Source of the DNA: Aureimonas sp. AU12
Lineage (GTDB): Bacteria > Pseudomonadota > Alphaproteobacteria > Rhizobiales > Rhizobiaceae
Direction: 5' to 3'
Length of the DNA: 64,000 bases
Assembly (NCBI RefSeq): GCF_001463705.1
Contig: NZ_BBWH01000031.1
Span: 1 to 64,000 of the forward strand
Position numbers and translations under genes: made by a program. Shown piece after piece: positions 27,935 through 36,552 of the stretch. Under the pieces are notes generated by a model. That model saw only the letters and a program-made list of their open reading frames with translations. It was not told the origin of the DNA and did no database searches. Numbering within the stretch: the first letter of the stretch is position 1; the number at the start of each line of letters is the position of its first letter.

Positions 27935-28405
27935 ATGGACCTGAAGGGCGAATACCGCCTCGCCGCGCCGCGCGAGACCGTGTGGGCGCTGCTCAACGAC
28001 CCGGCGGTCCTGCGCGACTGCATCCCCGGCTGCCAGAGCCTGGAGATGACCGATGGCAACCGGATGGCCGCGACGGTGGTCGCCAAGGTCGGCCCGGTGA
28101 AGGCGACCTTCACCGGCGAGGTGCGTCTGGAGAACATCAACGCTCCCGAGAGCTATTCGATCGTCGGCGAGGGCAAGGGCGGCATCGCGGGCTTCGCCTC
28201 CGGCGGCGCCGACGTGCATCTGACGGAAGACAGCGGCGAGACGGTGCTGACCTATTCGGTGGACGCCAAGGTCGGCGGCAAGATCGCGCAACTCGGCGGC
28301 CGCCTCGTCGACTCCACCGCCAAGAAGCTGGCCGGGCAGTTCTTCGACTGCTTCGCCGCCCGCTGCACGGCGGGCGAACCGGCCGCGGCGAACGCCGTCG
28401 CCTGA
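27935..28405 (+). CDS. coxG: CoxG-like SRPBCC carbon monoxide dehydrogenase subunit G family protein
   Basis: The 156-residue protein starts MDLKGEYRLAAPRETVWALL and carries the family segments LNDPAVLRDCIPGCQSLEM, VGPVKATFTGEV and KIAQLGGRLVDSTAKKLAGQ. In carboxydotrophs CoxG helps anchor or mature CO dehydrogenase. Here no coxMSL or xanthine-dehydrogenase-type gene is nearby, so the role is open. The ATG at 27935 follows GGGAGGAG; the frame is open from 27854. It lacks the C-terminal membrane anchor of longer CoxG proteins. Confidence 0.85.
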   Translation: MDLKGEYRLAAPRETVWALLNDPAVLRDCIPGCQSLEMTDGNRMAATVVAKVGPVKATFTGEVRLENINAPESYSIVGEGKGGIAGFASGGADVHLTEDSGETVLTYSVDAKVGGKIAQLGGRLVDSTAKKLAGQFFDCFAARCTAGEPAAANAVA

Positions 28406-28427
28406 CGACCCCGGCCCGATCGACACG

Positions 28428-28458
28428 AAAAAACCGGCGTCCTCGAAAGGTCCGCCGG
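28428..28458 (-). terminator. Rho-independent terminator of the sppA-ihfB-lapA run
   Basis: On the minus strand a CCGGCG/CGCCGG stem with an inner CCT-TTCG-AGG hairpin is followed by six T residues. It lies 38 bases past the lapA stop and between convergent genes (coxG and lapA). Confidence 0.8.
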
Positions 28459-28495
28459 CTCTGAGTCTGAAGAGTTGGTCCGAAACCCGAAGGCG

Positions 28496-28909
28496 TCAGG
28501 CGGCGACGGGCGGACCGGCCAACGCGCGAGCATTGTTCGAAACGGCGGGAAGCGCCGCCAGGGTCGCCTGCCGGGCGACGTCCTCGCGGTCGCGCTCCTC
28601 GCGAAGGCGACGCAGCCGCTCGTTCGACAGCTCGACCTCGTGCTTGAGGTTCTCGACCTCGCGGCGCCGGCGGGCCGACTTGGCGCGGTAGTGGCTCTGC
28701 GTCATCCAGGTGCCGACGCCGCCGAGCAGCAGGCCGAGGATGAGCGAGCCGATCAGGAGCACGAAGAGCGGCGCCTGGAAGGCGAGCTGCGGCAGGGTGC
28801 CGATCGGATCGAGCGAGACGCTGATCGCCTCGCGATTGGCGACACAGAACACCACGAGCACGATCGCGAGCGGCACCAGGATGATGAAGGAGAGGATCTT
28901 CGAGACCAT
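28496..28909 (-). CDS. lapA: LapA/DUF1049-domain membrane protein
   Basis: The 137-residue protein has two membrane helices (LSFIILVPLAIVLVVFCVAN and the LFVLLIGSLILGLLLGGV segment). A basic/coiled-coil cytoplasmic tail (about residues 72-115, RAKSARRRREVENLKHEVEL onward) follows, then an Ala/Pro end. The family includes LapA, which adjusts LPS synthesis in E. coli; in alphaproteobacteria its role is untested. It is the third gene after sppA and ihfB on the same strand, an arrangement shared with rhizobia. Confidence 0.82.
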   Translation of the reverse strand: MVSKILSFIILVPLAIVLVVFCVANREAISVSLDPIGTLPQLAFQAPLFVLLIGSLILGLLLGGVGTWMTQSHYRAKSARRRREVENLKHEVELSNERLRRLREERDREDVARQATLAALPAVSNNARALAGPPVAA

Positions 28910-29081
28910 CGGACTTTCCGCTCAAGCACGCCATTCGAACCGCGAGCCGGCGGCGATCCGGCGCGTGGACGCAGAGATAAACCGCAAACGCCCCGCGTCA
29001 ATCGCTTAAAACGTAGAGGCGTGAGCGCCGTCGGTCCGATCGAGGCGATCGGCGCCTTCGTGCGAGCGGGCGCCCGTCCCG

Positions 29082-29366
29082 TCAGGCCTCGTCGTTCAGC
29101 CGCTCGCGCAGTTCCTTGCCGGTCTTGAAGAAGGGCACCCACTTCTCCTCGACCTCCACCGATTCGCCGGTGCGCGGGTTGCGGCCGGCGCGGGGCGGAC
29201 GGTTCTTCACCGAGAAGGCGCCGAAGCCGCGCAGCTCGACGCGGTTGCCGTCGCACAGGGCCTGCGTGATCTCGTCGAAGATCGCGTTGACGATCGTCTC
29301 GACGTCGCGCTGGTAGAGATGCGGGTTGCGGCTGGCGATGATCTGGACGAGTTCGGACTTGATCAC
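29082..29366 (-). CDS. ihfB: integration host factor beta subunit
   Basis: IHF is a DNA-bending heterodimer used at sigma-54 promoters, in replication and in recombination. The 94-residue protein has the beta-type start [20 protein letters not shown] and the DNA-binding arm signature [21 protein letters not shown] including the intercalating proline. The alpha subunit gene is not in the window. It sits between sppA and lapA. IHF commonly assists RpoN-dependent promoters, and rpoN is about 4 kb away. Confidence 0.95.
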   Translation of the reverse strand: MIKSELVQIIASRNPHLYQRDVETIVNAIFDEITQALCDGNRVELRGFGAFSVKNRPPRAGRNPRTGESVEVEEKWVPFFKTGKELRERLNDEA

Positions 29367-29476
29367 GGCAGGGTTTCCTCGGGCCTTCGGCGGAACTGTC
29401 GGCGAGCGAAGCCCCAGAGAGGGCCTATCAAACTCGTCATGATTTCAACAGGTTGCAGACCGCATCTCGGCACAAC

Positions 29477-30436
29477 TCATCGGGCGGGAGGCTGCCAGAG
29501 CGACACCATCCCGTCAAGGTGACCGGTGGCGCGCGACAGGGCCTGGCCGAGGTTTTCCGATTTCGGGTCGAGGCCGATCCACGAGAACACCGCGGCGCGC
29601 GCGCCGGTGAGGAAGCCGAAGCGCGAATCCTTCGATTTCGGCTCGCGATCGACGATTTCGAGGCCCTCCGGCACGCCGCGCTCCTCCTCGAACCAGCGGC
29701 GCACCTCGCGCTCGCCGCCGAGCGCGTCGACGAGGCGGTTGGCCAGCCCCTGCTCGCCGGTGAAGACGGAGCCGTCGGCGAGGATGCGAACCTGGTCCTC
29801 CGGCATCGCCCGGCGCTCCGAGACGAGCCGCACGAACCAGCCGAAGGAATTGTCGACGAGGCGGCCGATCATCTCGCGCGCGCCGGGCGCTGCGGGCTTG
29901 AAGGGCGAGGGTTCGGCCTTCAGCGGCGCCGACTTGACGGCCTCGACGTCGACGCCGATGCGCCCGAGCAGCACGGAAGCGTCGACATACTGGAAGATGA
30001 CGCCGATCGAGCCGACGATCGAGGAATTGTGCGCGACGATCCGGTCGGTGGCCATCGCCACCATGTAGCCGGCCGAGGCCGCGAGCGTGCCGACTTCGGC
30101 GGCCACGGGCTTCACGGCGGCAAGGTCGCGCACGGCGTTGAACAGCGTCTCGCCGCCCACCGTGGTGCCGCCGGGCGAATCGACCTTGACGATCACGGCC
30201 CGCACGCTGCGGTCGTCCTTCAGGTCATCGAGGAGTTCGAGCATGTCCTCGTCCTCGGTGATCAGGCCCTCGATGCTGACGCGGGCGATCCGCTCGCCGA
30301 GGCTCGCGCCCGGTCGCCAGCCGGAGGCGATAGCGAGGAGGATGGCGGCCAGCGCCAGACCGAGGATCGCGGCGATCCGCCAGAAGCCGAGCTTGCGGCG
30401 CAATCGCCGCCGATCGATGATGCCTTGTGCGTCCAT
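29477..30436 (-). CDS. sppA: signal peptide peptidase SppA, 36K type (S49 family)
   Basis: The 319-residue inner-membrane serine protease degrades cleaved signal peptides. One membrane anchor (AAILGLALAAILLAIASGW) precedes a single S49 domain. The nucleophile Ser is in EVGTLAASAGYMVAMATDRI, and the conserved segments VKVDSPGGT and SIVGSIGVIFQ are present. The ATG at 30434-30436 gives the expected short N-terminus; the frame runs on to 30949 but that part is antisense to lptC. The promoter region is shared with divergent lptC. Confidence 0.92.
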   Translation of the reverse strand: MDAQGIIDRRRLRRKLGFWRIAAILGLALAAILLAIASGWRPGASLGERIARVSIEGLITEDEDMLELLDDLKDDRSVRAVIVKVDSPGGTTVGGETLFNAVRDLAAVKPVAAEVGTLAASAGYMVAMATDRIVAHNSSIVGSIGVIFQYVDASVLLGRIGVDVEAVKSAPLKAEPSPFKPAAPGAREMIGRLVDNSFGWFVRLVSERRAMPEDQVRILADGSVFTGEQGLANRLVDALGGEREVRRWFEEERGVPEGLEIVDREPKSKDSRFGFLTGARAAVFSWIGLDPKSENLGQALSRATGHLDGMVSLWQPPAR

Positions 30437-30659
30437 GCGTCTCGCCCTGCCCCGGCCCCGTGCCAGCGGAAGACGCCCGTCGTCCGCACCCGAGCTGAGC
30501 GATACGATGCCCGTGCCGGCTTCACAAGCGGGAGCGCTGCGGCAACCAAGGGTCGATTTACCATGTAAAAACCTCATATCATGTATCATGAACACACGAC
30601 GTGATCCGCCGGCCGCCGGCCGCATCGAAGCGAGGACGGAAACGAGCTTGGAAGGCAGC

Positions 30660-31391
30660 ATGGGCGCACAGGGAACGAGGCGGCACGAGACCGATGGTAT
30701 CGCCGTCGGCGAGGCGCAGCGTTCGGGACGCTCGGAGCGCGAGTTCCTGCGCGCCGACCGGCATTCGCGCTGGGTGCGCCGCCTGAAGATCGGCCTGCCG
30801 GCCATCGCCACGGTGATCGTCGTGGGCGCACTGGCCGTGACCTGGCTGGCCCGCGCGCTGCCCGCCGACGTCGCCTTCGCCTCCACCAGCATCGTCGACG
30901 GGCGGCTGGTGATGCAGGATCCCCGCATGTCCGGCGTCGACGGCAACAACCGGCCCTATTCGATGGTCGCCGCCCGCGCGATCCAGGCGCTCGGCGGTTC
31001 CGGCATCGATCTCGAGGGCGTGCGCGCCAACCTGACGATCGGCGACGACACGACGGCCGAGCTGCAGGCGACGAAGGGCCGCTACGATACGCAGGGCAAC
31101 ATGCTGCGCCTCTACGACGACATCACCGTGGAAGCCTCCAACGGCGTGCGCATGACGCTGCGCAGCGCCGACGTGTCGCTCGCCGACGGTCAGATGACCG
31201 GCAGCGGTCCCGTGTCGATCACCACGCCGAGCCAGCGGCTCGAGGCCGGCAATCTCGTGGTCACGCAGAGCGGTCGCTCCCTGTCGTTCCGCGACCGGGT
31301 GAAGCTGACGCTCCTGCCCACTGCCAGTTCCGCATCCCCATCCTCCCCACTTCCGGGGGCCGAGCCCCCTTCGAGCGAGCCGAAACCATGA
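30660..31391 (+). CDS. lptC: LPS export ABC transporter periplasmic protein LptC
   Basis: LptC couples the LptB2FG transporter to the LptA bridge. The 243-residue protein has a short cytoplasmic N-terminus, one membrane helix (IGLPAIATVIVVGALAVTWL) and an LptC/YrbK beta-jellyroll. A proline/serine-rich tail follows. The ATG at 30660 is chosen because GGAAGG precedes it by four bases; the ATG at 30588 lacks a Shine-Dalgarno. The stop overlaps lptA (ATGA). An AT-rich patch with ATCATG direct repeats at 30570-30590 may hold the promoter. Confidence 0.88.
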   Translation: MGAQGTRRHETDGIAVGEAQRSGRSEREFLRADRHSRWVRRLKIGLPAIATVIVVGALAVTWLARALPADVAFASTSIVDGRLVMQDPRMSGVDGNNRPYSMVAARAIQALGGSGIDLEGVRANLTIGDDTTAELQATKGRYDTQGNMLRLYDDITVEASNGVRMTLRSADVSLADGQMTGSGPVSITTPSQRLEAGNLVVTQSGRSLSFRDRVKLTLLPTASSASPSSPLPGAEPPSSEPKP

Positions 31392-32008
31392 TCCCGACCC
31401 TTCGCACCGGCGCCGCGGCCTTCCTTCTGGCCGGTCTCGCCCTCACCGCGCCAGCGCTCGCCCAGCAGAGCCCGGGCTTCGGCAATTCCTTCGGCGGGCT
31501 GCAGGTCCAGGGCGACCAGCCGATCGCCATCGAATCGAACCAGCTCGACGTCGATGACGCCAACTCGCTCGCGACCTTCTCGGGCGATGTCAGCGTCCAG
31601 CAGGGCGAAACCTCGATGAACGCCGAGAAGCTGCTCGTCCATTACGTGCGCAAGCCCGAGGGCACCGCCGCGACGCCGAAGCCCGCCGCTGCCGCCGGCA
31701 GCAACATGCCCGGCGGCTCCAGCGACATCAGCCGCATCGAGGCCACCGGCAAGGTGACGATCAAGTCCGCCGACCAGGTCGCAACCGCCTCGAAGGCCGA
31801 TTTCGACATGGCGACGCAAGTCGCCGTGCTCTCGGGCGACGTCGTGCTCAGCCAGGGCCAGAACGTCGCGACCGGCTGCATCCTGCGCATCAAGATGGAC
31901 ACCGGCGTCGCGCGCCTGCAGAGCAAGGATTGCGGCGGCGCCTCGGGCGGCGGTGCGGGCGGGCGCGTTCGCATGCTGCTCTCGCCGGGCGCAGGCCAGC
32001 AGCCCTGA
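31388..32008 (+). CDS. lptA: LPS transport periplasmic protein LptA (OstA-like)
   Basis: The 206-residue protein has a signal peptide (cleavage after ALA in PALAQQSPG) and an OstA-like N-domain of repeated beta strands. These include QPIAIESNQLDVDDANSLAT, FSGDVSVQQGETSMNAEKL and VAVLSGDVVLSQGQNVATGC. It forms the periplasmic bridge that carries LPS to the outer membrane. A Pro/Ala/Gly-rich loop (about residues 95-115) interrupts the strands. Its start overlaps lptC by four bases and lptB follows. Confidence 0.92.
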   Translation: MIPTLRTGAAAFLLAGLALTAPALAQQSPGFGNSFGGLQVQGDQPIAIESNQLDVDDANSLATFSGDVSVQQGETSMNAEKLLVHYVRKPEGTAATPKPAAAAGSNMPGGSSDISRIEATGKVTIKSADQVATASKADFDMATQVAVLSGDVVLSQGQNVATGCILRIKMDTGVARLQSKDCGGASGGGAGGRVRMLLSPGAGQQP

Positions 32009-32081
32009 TTCCGGCACCGGCGCCGCACGGCCCGGTCTTTCCTCGAATGCCGCCGCGCCCGACATCAGCCTCGGAGTTCCG

Positions 32082-32978
32082 TTGACCCAATCGCCCGATC
32101 TCGGGGGCGCAGGCCGCCCCGTGCCGCCCGCCCGCCCGCAGGACACCTCGCGCTGGGACGCTCCCGCCAGCGATCCCGGTTCGCTGGCGATCGATCCGCG
32201 CTCCGGCGTTCCCGGGCTGGCGACGCCGGACGGCGCCGGCACGGTGCACCCGTCGGCCGGAACGCTCGTGGCGCGCGGCATCACCAAGACCTATCGCGGA
32301 CGGCGCGTGGTCGACAGCGTCGACGTCGCCGTACGCCGGGGCGAGGCCGTCGGCCTGCTCGGGCCGAACGGCGCGGGCAAGACCACCTGTTTCTACATGA
32401 TCACCGGCCTCGTGCCGGTGGATGGCGGGCGCATCGAGCTCGACGGCCACGACATCACCTCGGTGCCGATGTACCGGCGGGCGCGCCTCGGGATCGGCTA
32501 CCTGCCGCAGGAAGCCTCGATCTTTCGGGGCCTGTCGGTGGAAAACAACATCCGCGCCGTCCTCGAGATGGTGGAGCCCGACAAGGCCGAGCGCGAGCGC
32601 CAGCTTACGGCGCTGCTGGAGGAATTTCGCATCGCGCATCTGCGCAAGCAGCCCTCCACGGCGCTCTCGGGCGGCGAGCGGCGGCGCTGCGAGATCGCGC
32701 GCGCGCTCGCCTCGCGCCCAACCTTCATGCTCCTCGACGAGCCCTTCGCGGGCGTCGATCCGATCGCCGTCGCCGACATCCAGGAGCTGGTGCGCCACCT
32801 GACGCGGCGCGGCATCGGCGTCCTCATCACCGATCACAACGTGCGCGAGACGCTCGGCCTGATCGACCGCGCCTACATCATGCATGCCGGCGCGGTTCTG
32901 ACCCACGGCTCGCCGCAGGACATCGTTGAGGACGCCGACGTTCGCCGCATCTATCTCGGCGAGCAGTTCACCTACTGA
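32082..32978 (+). CDS. lptB: LPS export ABC transporter ATP-binding protein LptB
   Basis: The ABC ATPase powers LPS extraction from the inner membrane. Walker A is GPNGAGKTT, the Q-loop region is GYLPQEASIFRGLSVENN, the signature is LSGGERRRCEIARAL, Walker B is FMLLDEPFAG, and the H-switch is ITDHNVRETL. No ATG fits before the ABC domain outside lptA. A TTG at 32082 with GGAG five bases upstream gives 298 residues, including a Pro/Ala-rich N-terminal extension of about 60 residues. An ATG at 31953 inside lptA is the alternative. Confidence 0.93.
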   Translation: MTQSPDLGGAGRPVPPARPQDTSRWDAPASDPGSLAIDPRSGVPGLATPDGAGTVHPSAGTLVARGITKTYRGRRVVDSVDVAVRRGEAVGLLGPNGAGKTTCFYMITGLVPVDGGRIELDGHDITSVPMYRRARLGIGYLPQEASIFRGLSVENNIRAVLEMVEPDKAERERQLTALLEEFRIAHLRKQPSTALSGGERRRCEIARALASRPTFMLLDEPFAGVDPIAVADIQELVRHLTRRGIGVLITDHNVRETLGLIDRAYIMHAGAVLTHGSPQDIVEDADVRRIYLGEQFTY

Positions 32979-33027
32979 CGCTGCTTCCGAACCGTGCAGG
33001 ATGCCCGGCCCAGAGGTGAGGGCGGCC

Positions 33028-33056
33028 TTGACAAGCAAGTTCGGGACCAGTCTCCT
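33028..33056 (+). promoter_or_regulatory. possible sigma-70-type promoter for rpoN
   Basis: TTGACA at 33028-33033 is a consensus -35 box, followed after 17 bases by TCTCCT as a weak -10. It lies in the 175-base gap between lptB and rpoN. The -10 match is poor, so the call is tentative. Confidence 0.3.
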
Positions 33057-33153
33057 GAGTGGGCGGTGACAGGCATGAGGCCTCGCCGCCCCGCGAGGCG
33101 CCGGCATCGCCGACCCGCGGCCCGCAACGGCTGACAGGAGGCGAGACGATTTC

Positions 33154-34665
33154 ATGAATCTGTCGGTGAACCTCCAGATCCGTCAGAGCCAGCAGCTGGT
33201 GATGACGCCGCAGCTGCTGCAGTCGATCCGCCTTCTCCAGTTCCATCATGCAGAGTTGCAGGCCTTTCTCGAGCGCGAGGCCGAGGCCAACCCGATCATC
33301 GAGATCGCCGCCGGCGTCGAGGCGGGAGAGCCGGTCGGGCCAAGCGACCAAGATGCGCCCGCCCTCCCGCCGGGCGAGGCATCCGAAGCGCCGCTCACCG
33401 GCGCCAGCGCGGACGGCGCCGCCTTCGCGGACGGCAGCGACGACGGCATTGCCCCGCATGCCGACGATCCCGACGCCTTCCTGCCCGCCCTTCGCTCTCT
33501 GGGCGAGAGCGAGCGCTCCGGCGGCTTCGATGGGGCCGATCCGATCGAGACGGCCGGTTCCGGCCCGCACTCGCTGCATGCCCATGCACTCGCGGAAATA
33601 TCCGACGTCTTCGCCGATCCCACCGAACGACGGCTGGCGGAGGTCCTCTTCGCCGATCTCGACGCCGCCGGCTATCTCGGGCCCGGCACGGCCGAGCGCG
33701 CGCAAGCGCTGGGTCTTGCGCCGGACGCGACGGAGGCGCTGCTCGCGCGCCTGCAGGCGCAGGCCGAGCCCGCCGGCCTCTTCGCTCGCACGCTTGCCGA
33801 ATGCCTTGCCGTGCAACTGCGCCGGCAGAACCGCTTCGATCCCGTGATCGCCGCCGTTCTCGACCACCTGCCGCTTCTGGCGCGGCGCGACTTCGCCGCG
33901 CTGGCGCGGATCACCGGCGAGGACGAAGCCGGGCTGATGGAGATCCTCGGCGAGATCCGCCGCCTCGATCCGCGCCCCGGTGCGGGCCTGTCGCCCGGCG
34001 AGGCCGAGCCGGTGCTGCCCGACGTCGTGGTGCGCCCGGCCGCCGGGGGCGAAGGCTGGCAGGTCGATCTCAATGCCGACGCCTTCCCGCGCATTCTCGT
34101 CCACCAGCAGTATGCGCAGGAGGTGCTGCGCGGCGCCGCTTCGACGGAGGAGCGCTCCTTCCTCGCCCAGTGCCAGCAGAACGCCACCTGGCTCACCCGA
34201 TCGCTCGACCAGCGGGCCCGCACCATCCTCAAGGTCGCCGTCGAGATCGTCCGGCGCCAGGACCGGTTTCTCAGCGAAGGCGTCTCCGGGCTTCGGCCGA
34301 TGACGCTGATGGACGTCGCCGAGGCGATCGGCATGCACGAATCGACGGTCAGCCGCGTCACCGCCAACAAGTACGTGGCGACGCCCCGCGGCACGTTCGA
34401 GATGAAGTTCTTCTTCACCGTCTCGATCGCCTCCTCGGACGGGGGCGACGCCCACTCCGCCGAGAGCGTGAAGCTGCGCATCGGCCGGATGATCGCCGGT
34501 GAGCGACCCGGCGCGGTGCTCTCGGACGACGACATCGCCGCGGCTCTGAAATCCGACGGGATCGATCTCGCCCGCCGCACGGTCGCCAAGTATCGCGAGG
34601 CGCTCGGCCTCCCCTCCTCCGTCCAGCGCCGCCGCGAGATGAACGCCCGGCGCCTCGCCGGCTGA
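33154..34665 (+). CDS. rpoN: RNA polymerase sigma-54 factor
   Basis: RpoN directs transcription of nitrogen and other enhancer-dependent genes. The 503-residue protein has region I, rich in glutamine and leucine (MNLSVNLQIRQSQQLVMTPQ, LLQSIRLLQ). An acidic Ala/Asp region II (about residues 50-145), a core-binding domain and the HTH (MDVAEAIGMHESTVSRVTAN) come next. The RpoN box, here ARRTVAKYREALGLPSS, closes the protein. AGGAGG precedes the ATG. It follows lptB and is followed by hpf and ptsN, the standard arrangement. Confidence 0.97.
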   Translation: MNLSVNLQIRQSQQLVMTPQLLQSIRLLQFHHAELQAFLEREAEANPIIEIAAGVEAGEPVGPSDQDAPALPPGEASEAPLTGASADGAAFADGSDDGIAPHADDPDAFLPALRSLGESERSGGFDGADPIETAGSGPHSLHAHALAEISDVFADPTERRLAEVLFADLDAAGYLGPGTAERAQALGLAPDATEALLARLQAQAEPAGLFARTLAECLAVQLRRQNRFDPVIAAVLDHLPLLARRDFAALARITGEDEAGLMEILGEIRRLDPRPGAGLSPGEAEPVLPDVVVRPAAGGEGWQVDLNADAFPRILVHQQYAQEVLRGAASTEERSFLAQCQQNATWLTRSLDQRARTILKVAVEIVRRQDRFLSEGVSGLRPMTLMDVAEAIGMHESTVSRVTANKYVATPRGTFEMKFFFTVSIASSDGGDAHSAESVKLRIGRMIAGERPGAVLSDDDIAAALKSDGIDLARRTVAKYREALGLPSSVQRRREMNARRLAG

Positions 34666-34892
34666 GCTCGGCGCAACCACGACTGGCGCCCGCCCGCCCC
34701 GCACACGCGACCCCCGGCTTTTTCGCGCCCGGCACCTTCGAAGACTATCGCGGGGCGCCGATATGGTCTCGAATGAAAGCCTTCGGCAGCCGGAACGAAA
34801 AGCCGGGCGCAAGCCTTCGATAAGACGGCACCGGCCCTCAGCGCTCGATCCGTCGCTCGGGACGGCCGCCGGACGATTGGAAGGAGAAACGA

Positions 34893-35468
34893 ATGGGACT
34901 TCGTGTATCGGGCCGTCACATGGATGTCGGCGAGGCTTTCCGCTCACGCATCGAGGAGCGCCTCGACGAGCAGGTCACCAAGTATTTCGACGGCAACTTC
35001 TCCGGTGCGGTCGTGCTCTCGCGGGAGGCCTCCCGCTACACCACCGACTGCACGCTGCATCTCGACAGCGGCGTCTATTTCCAGGCGGCGGGTGAATCCC
35101 ACGATCCCGAATCCAGCTTCATCGAGGCGATGGAGAAGATCGAGAAGCGCCTGCGCCGCTACAAGCGGCGGCTGAAGGATCACAAGGCCAACGCCAACAC
35201 CTCGCGCGAGGTGGCCTACACCGTCATGAGTCCGGTGCCCGACGAGGCGGAAGACGTGGCCGAGGACTTCGCTCCGGCCGTGATCGCCGAGACCTCGCTG
35301 ATCGTCGGCACGATGAGCGTCGCCAACGCGGTGATGGAACTCGACCGCCGCGACAGCCCCGTCGTGGTCTTCAAGAACGGCGCCAGCGACGAGATCAACA
35401 TCGTCTATCGCCGCGGCGATGGAAACGTCGGCTGGATCGACCCCTCGACATTGCGCGCCAAGGTCTGA
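34893..35468 (+). CDS. hpf: ribosome hibernation-promoting factor, long form
   Basis: Long HPF dimerises 70S ribosomes to inactive 100S particles in stationary phase. The 191-residue protein has the N-terminal HPF/YfiA domain (MGLRVSGRHMDVGEAFRSRI through KRLRRYKRRLKDHK). A linker and the C-terminal dimerisation domain (MSVANAVMELDRRDSPVVVF then NIVYRRGDGNVGWIDP) follow. GGAAGGAG lies six or so bases before the ATG. It lies between rpoN and ptsN as in other proteobacteria. Confidence 0.95.
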   Translation: MGLRVSGRHMDVGEAFRSRIEERLDEQVTKYFDGNFSGAVVLSREASRYTTDCTLHLDSGVYFQAAGESHDPESSFIEAMEKIEKRLRRYKRRLKDHKANANTSREVAYTVMSPVPDEAEDVAEDFAPAVIAETSLIVGTMSVANAVMELDRRDSPVVVFKNGASDEINIVYRRGDGNVGWIDPSTLRAKV

Positions 35469-35493
35469 TACGCGGCGCCCTACAACGAGAAGA

Positions 35494-35515
35494 GTGGCCG
35501 TCGCCAGACGGCCAC
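35494..35515. terminator. perfect hairpin between hpf and ptsN
   Basis: GTGGCCGTC-GCCA-GACGGCCAC forms a perfect nine-base-pair stem with a four-base loop, 26 bases after the hpf stop. No U run follows on the plus strand. It may attenuate read-through into ptsN or stabilise the hpf 3' end. Confidence 0.5.
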
Positions 35516-35618
35516 CCGTCCCGGTGGTAACGGGACCTGAAAGAACGGGCCGGCCTGCAGCGTCGAGGGCGGACCGTCCCCCGTGCTGGCCGGTGCGAAG
35601 GCGAAGGGCAGTCTGACC

Positions 35619-36077
35619 TTGCATCTATCCGAACTCATCGAAGAGGGTGCGATCCTCCCCGCGCTTCGATCGCATTCCAAGAAGCAGATCCTTCAGGACC
35701 TCAGCGAGCGCGCCGGGCAGATGACCGGGCTCGAAGGCCGCGAGATCTTCGAGACCGTGCTGGCACGTGAGCGCCTCGGCTCCACCGGCATCGGCAACGG
35801 CATCGCCATTCCCCACGGCAAGCTGGCCACGCTGCCGCGCATTCGCGGGGTGTTCGGACGTCTGGTGAAGCCTGTGGATTTCGAGGCGCTCGACGATCAG
35901 CCCGTCGACCTCGTCTTCCTTCTCATCGCCCCCGAGACGGCGGGCGCGGACCATTTGAAGGCGCTGTCGAAGATCGCGCGGATGCTGCGCCATCCCCAGA
36001 CGGTGCGGGACCTGCGGGCGTCCCGTGATGCCGCCTCCATCCATCACCTGATGACGCAGACCCCGCCGGCGGGCTGA
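35619..36077 (+). CDS. ptsN: PTS IIA-like nitrogen regulatory protein PtsN
   Basis: PtsN is the terminal phosphoacceptor of the nitrogen PTS and controls potassium, carbon and nitrogen functions by phosphorylation state. The active histidine lies in STGIGNGIAIPHGKLATLPR (about residue 66). There is no suitable ATG. A TTG at 35619 gives 152 residues and aligns with the family start (HLSELIEEGAILPAL); a GTG at 35583 would add 12 residues. The companions HPr, EIIA-Man and HprK are at 44.5-46 kb; EI-Ntr (PtsP) is not in the window. Confidence 0.92.
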   Translation: MHLSELIEEGAILPALRSHSKKQILQDLSERAGQMTGLEGREIFETVLARERLGSTGIGNGIAIPHGKLATLPRIRGVFGRLVKPVDFEALDDQPVDLVFLLIAPETAGADHLKALSKIARMLRHPQTVRDLRASRDAASIHHLMTQTPPAG

Positions 36078-36111
36078 CCGGAGCGCTCGAACCCGCTCGG
36101 GCCGGCGCACG

Positions 36112-36146
36112 AAAAAGCCGGACATCTGGCGAACCAGATCCCCGGC
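36112..36146 (-). terminator. Rho-independent terminator of hsp20-DUF1150
   Basis: On the minus strand the structure is GCCGG, a two-base internal loop, ATCTGG, a TTCG tetraloop, CCAGAT, a two-base internal loop and CCGGC, followed by TTTTTC. It lies about 90 bases beyond the DUF1150 stop and 35 bases past the convergent ptsN stop. Confidence 0.85.
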
Positions 36147-36235
36147 CAATCATCGTACACTTCATCGTGAGAGCAACCGCGACGATCGATCGAGCCGAGG
36201 GGTCTCATGCTCGACCTTGCCGACCCGTTCGCGTC

Positions 36236-36508
36236 TCAGTGAAGGCTCACCGTCATCAGTTCGTTCTCGGTGGCGCTCGCCAGAATGGAGCCGCGGTCGT
36301 CGGAAACCGCGAGTGGCGTGCCGTCGGCGGAGAAGAGAGCCCAGAGCTTCAGGCCCGGACGGATAGACTGGGCGGACGGGAACCGGGCACGGATATCGTC
36401 GGACGACATGCGCCTGAGATAGGCCAGATGCCCTTCGCCGATGGCGGCCAGATCGACCTGCTTGACGTCGCTCGGGGACTGGGGACCGAACGGCTGGAAC
36501 TGTGTCAT
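36236..36508 (-). CDS. DUF1150 family small protein
   Basis: The 90-residue cytosolic protein carries the DUF1150 features QVDLAAIGEGHLAYLRRMSS and GLKLWALFSADGTPLAVSDD, then a final ENELMTVSLH. The function is unknown. In many alphaproteobacteria the family sits immediately downstream of an hsp20 gene, as here with a 44-base gap, so it is probably co-expressed with the heat-shock protein. AAGGAG lies close upstream of the ATG. Confidence 0.85.
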   Translation of the reverse strand: MTQFQPFGPQSPSDVKQVDLAAIGEGHLAYLRRMSSDDIRARFPSAQSIRPGLKLWALFSADGTPLAVSDDRGSILASATENELMTVSLH

Positions 36509-36552
36509 GAACGTCTCCTTCTAAGGCAAACGGGAGAGCGGAGCCGGAAGTT

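Noticed and set aside
32979-33153. Sigma-54 promoter or autoregulatory site before rpoN
   Set aside because: No TGGCAC-N5-TTGC match was found; only a sigma-70-like -35 box is present.
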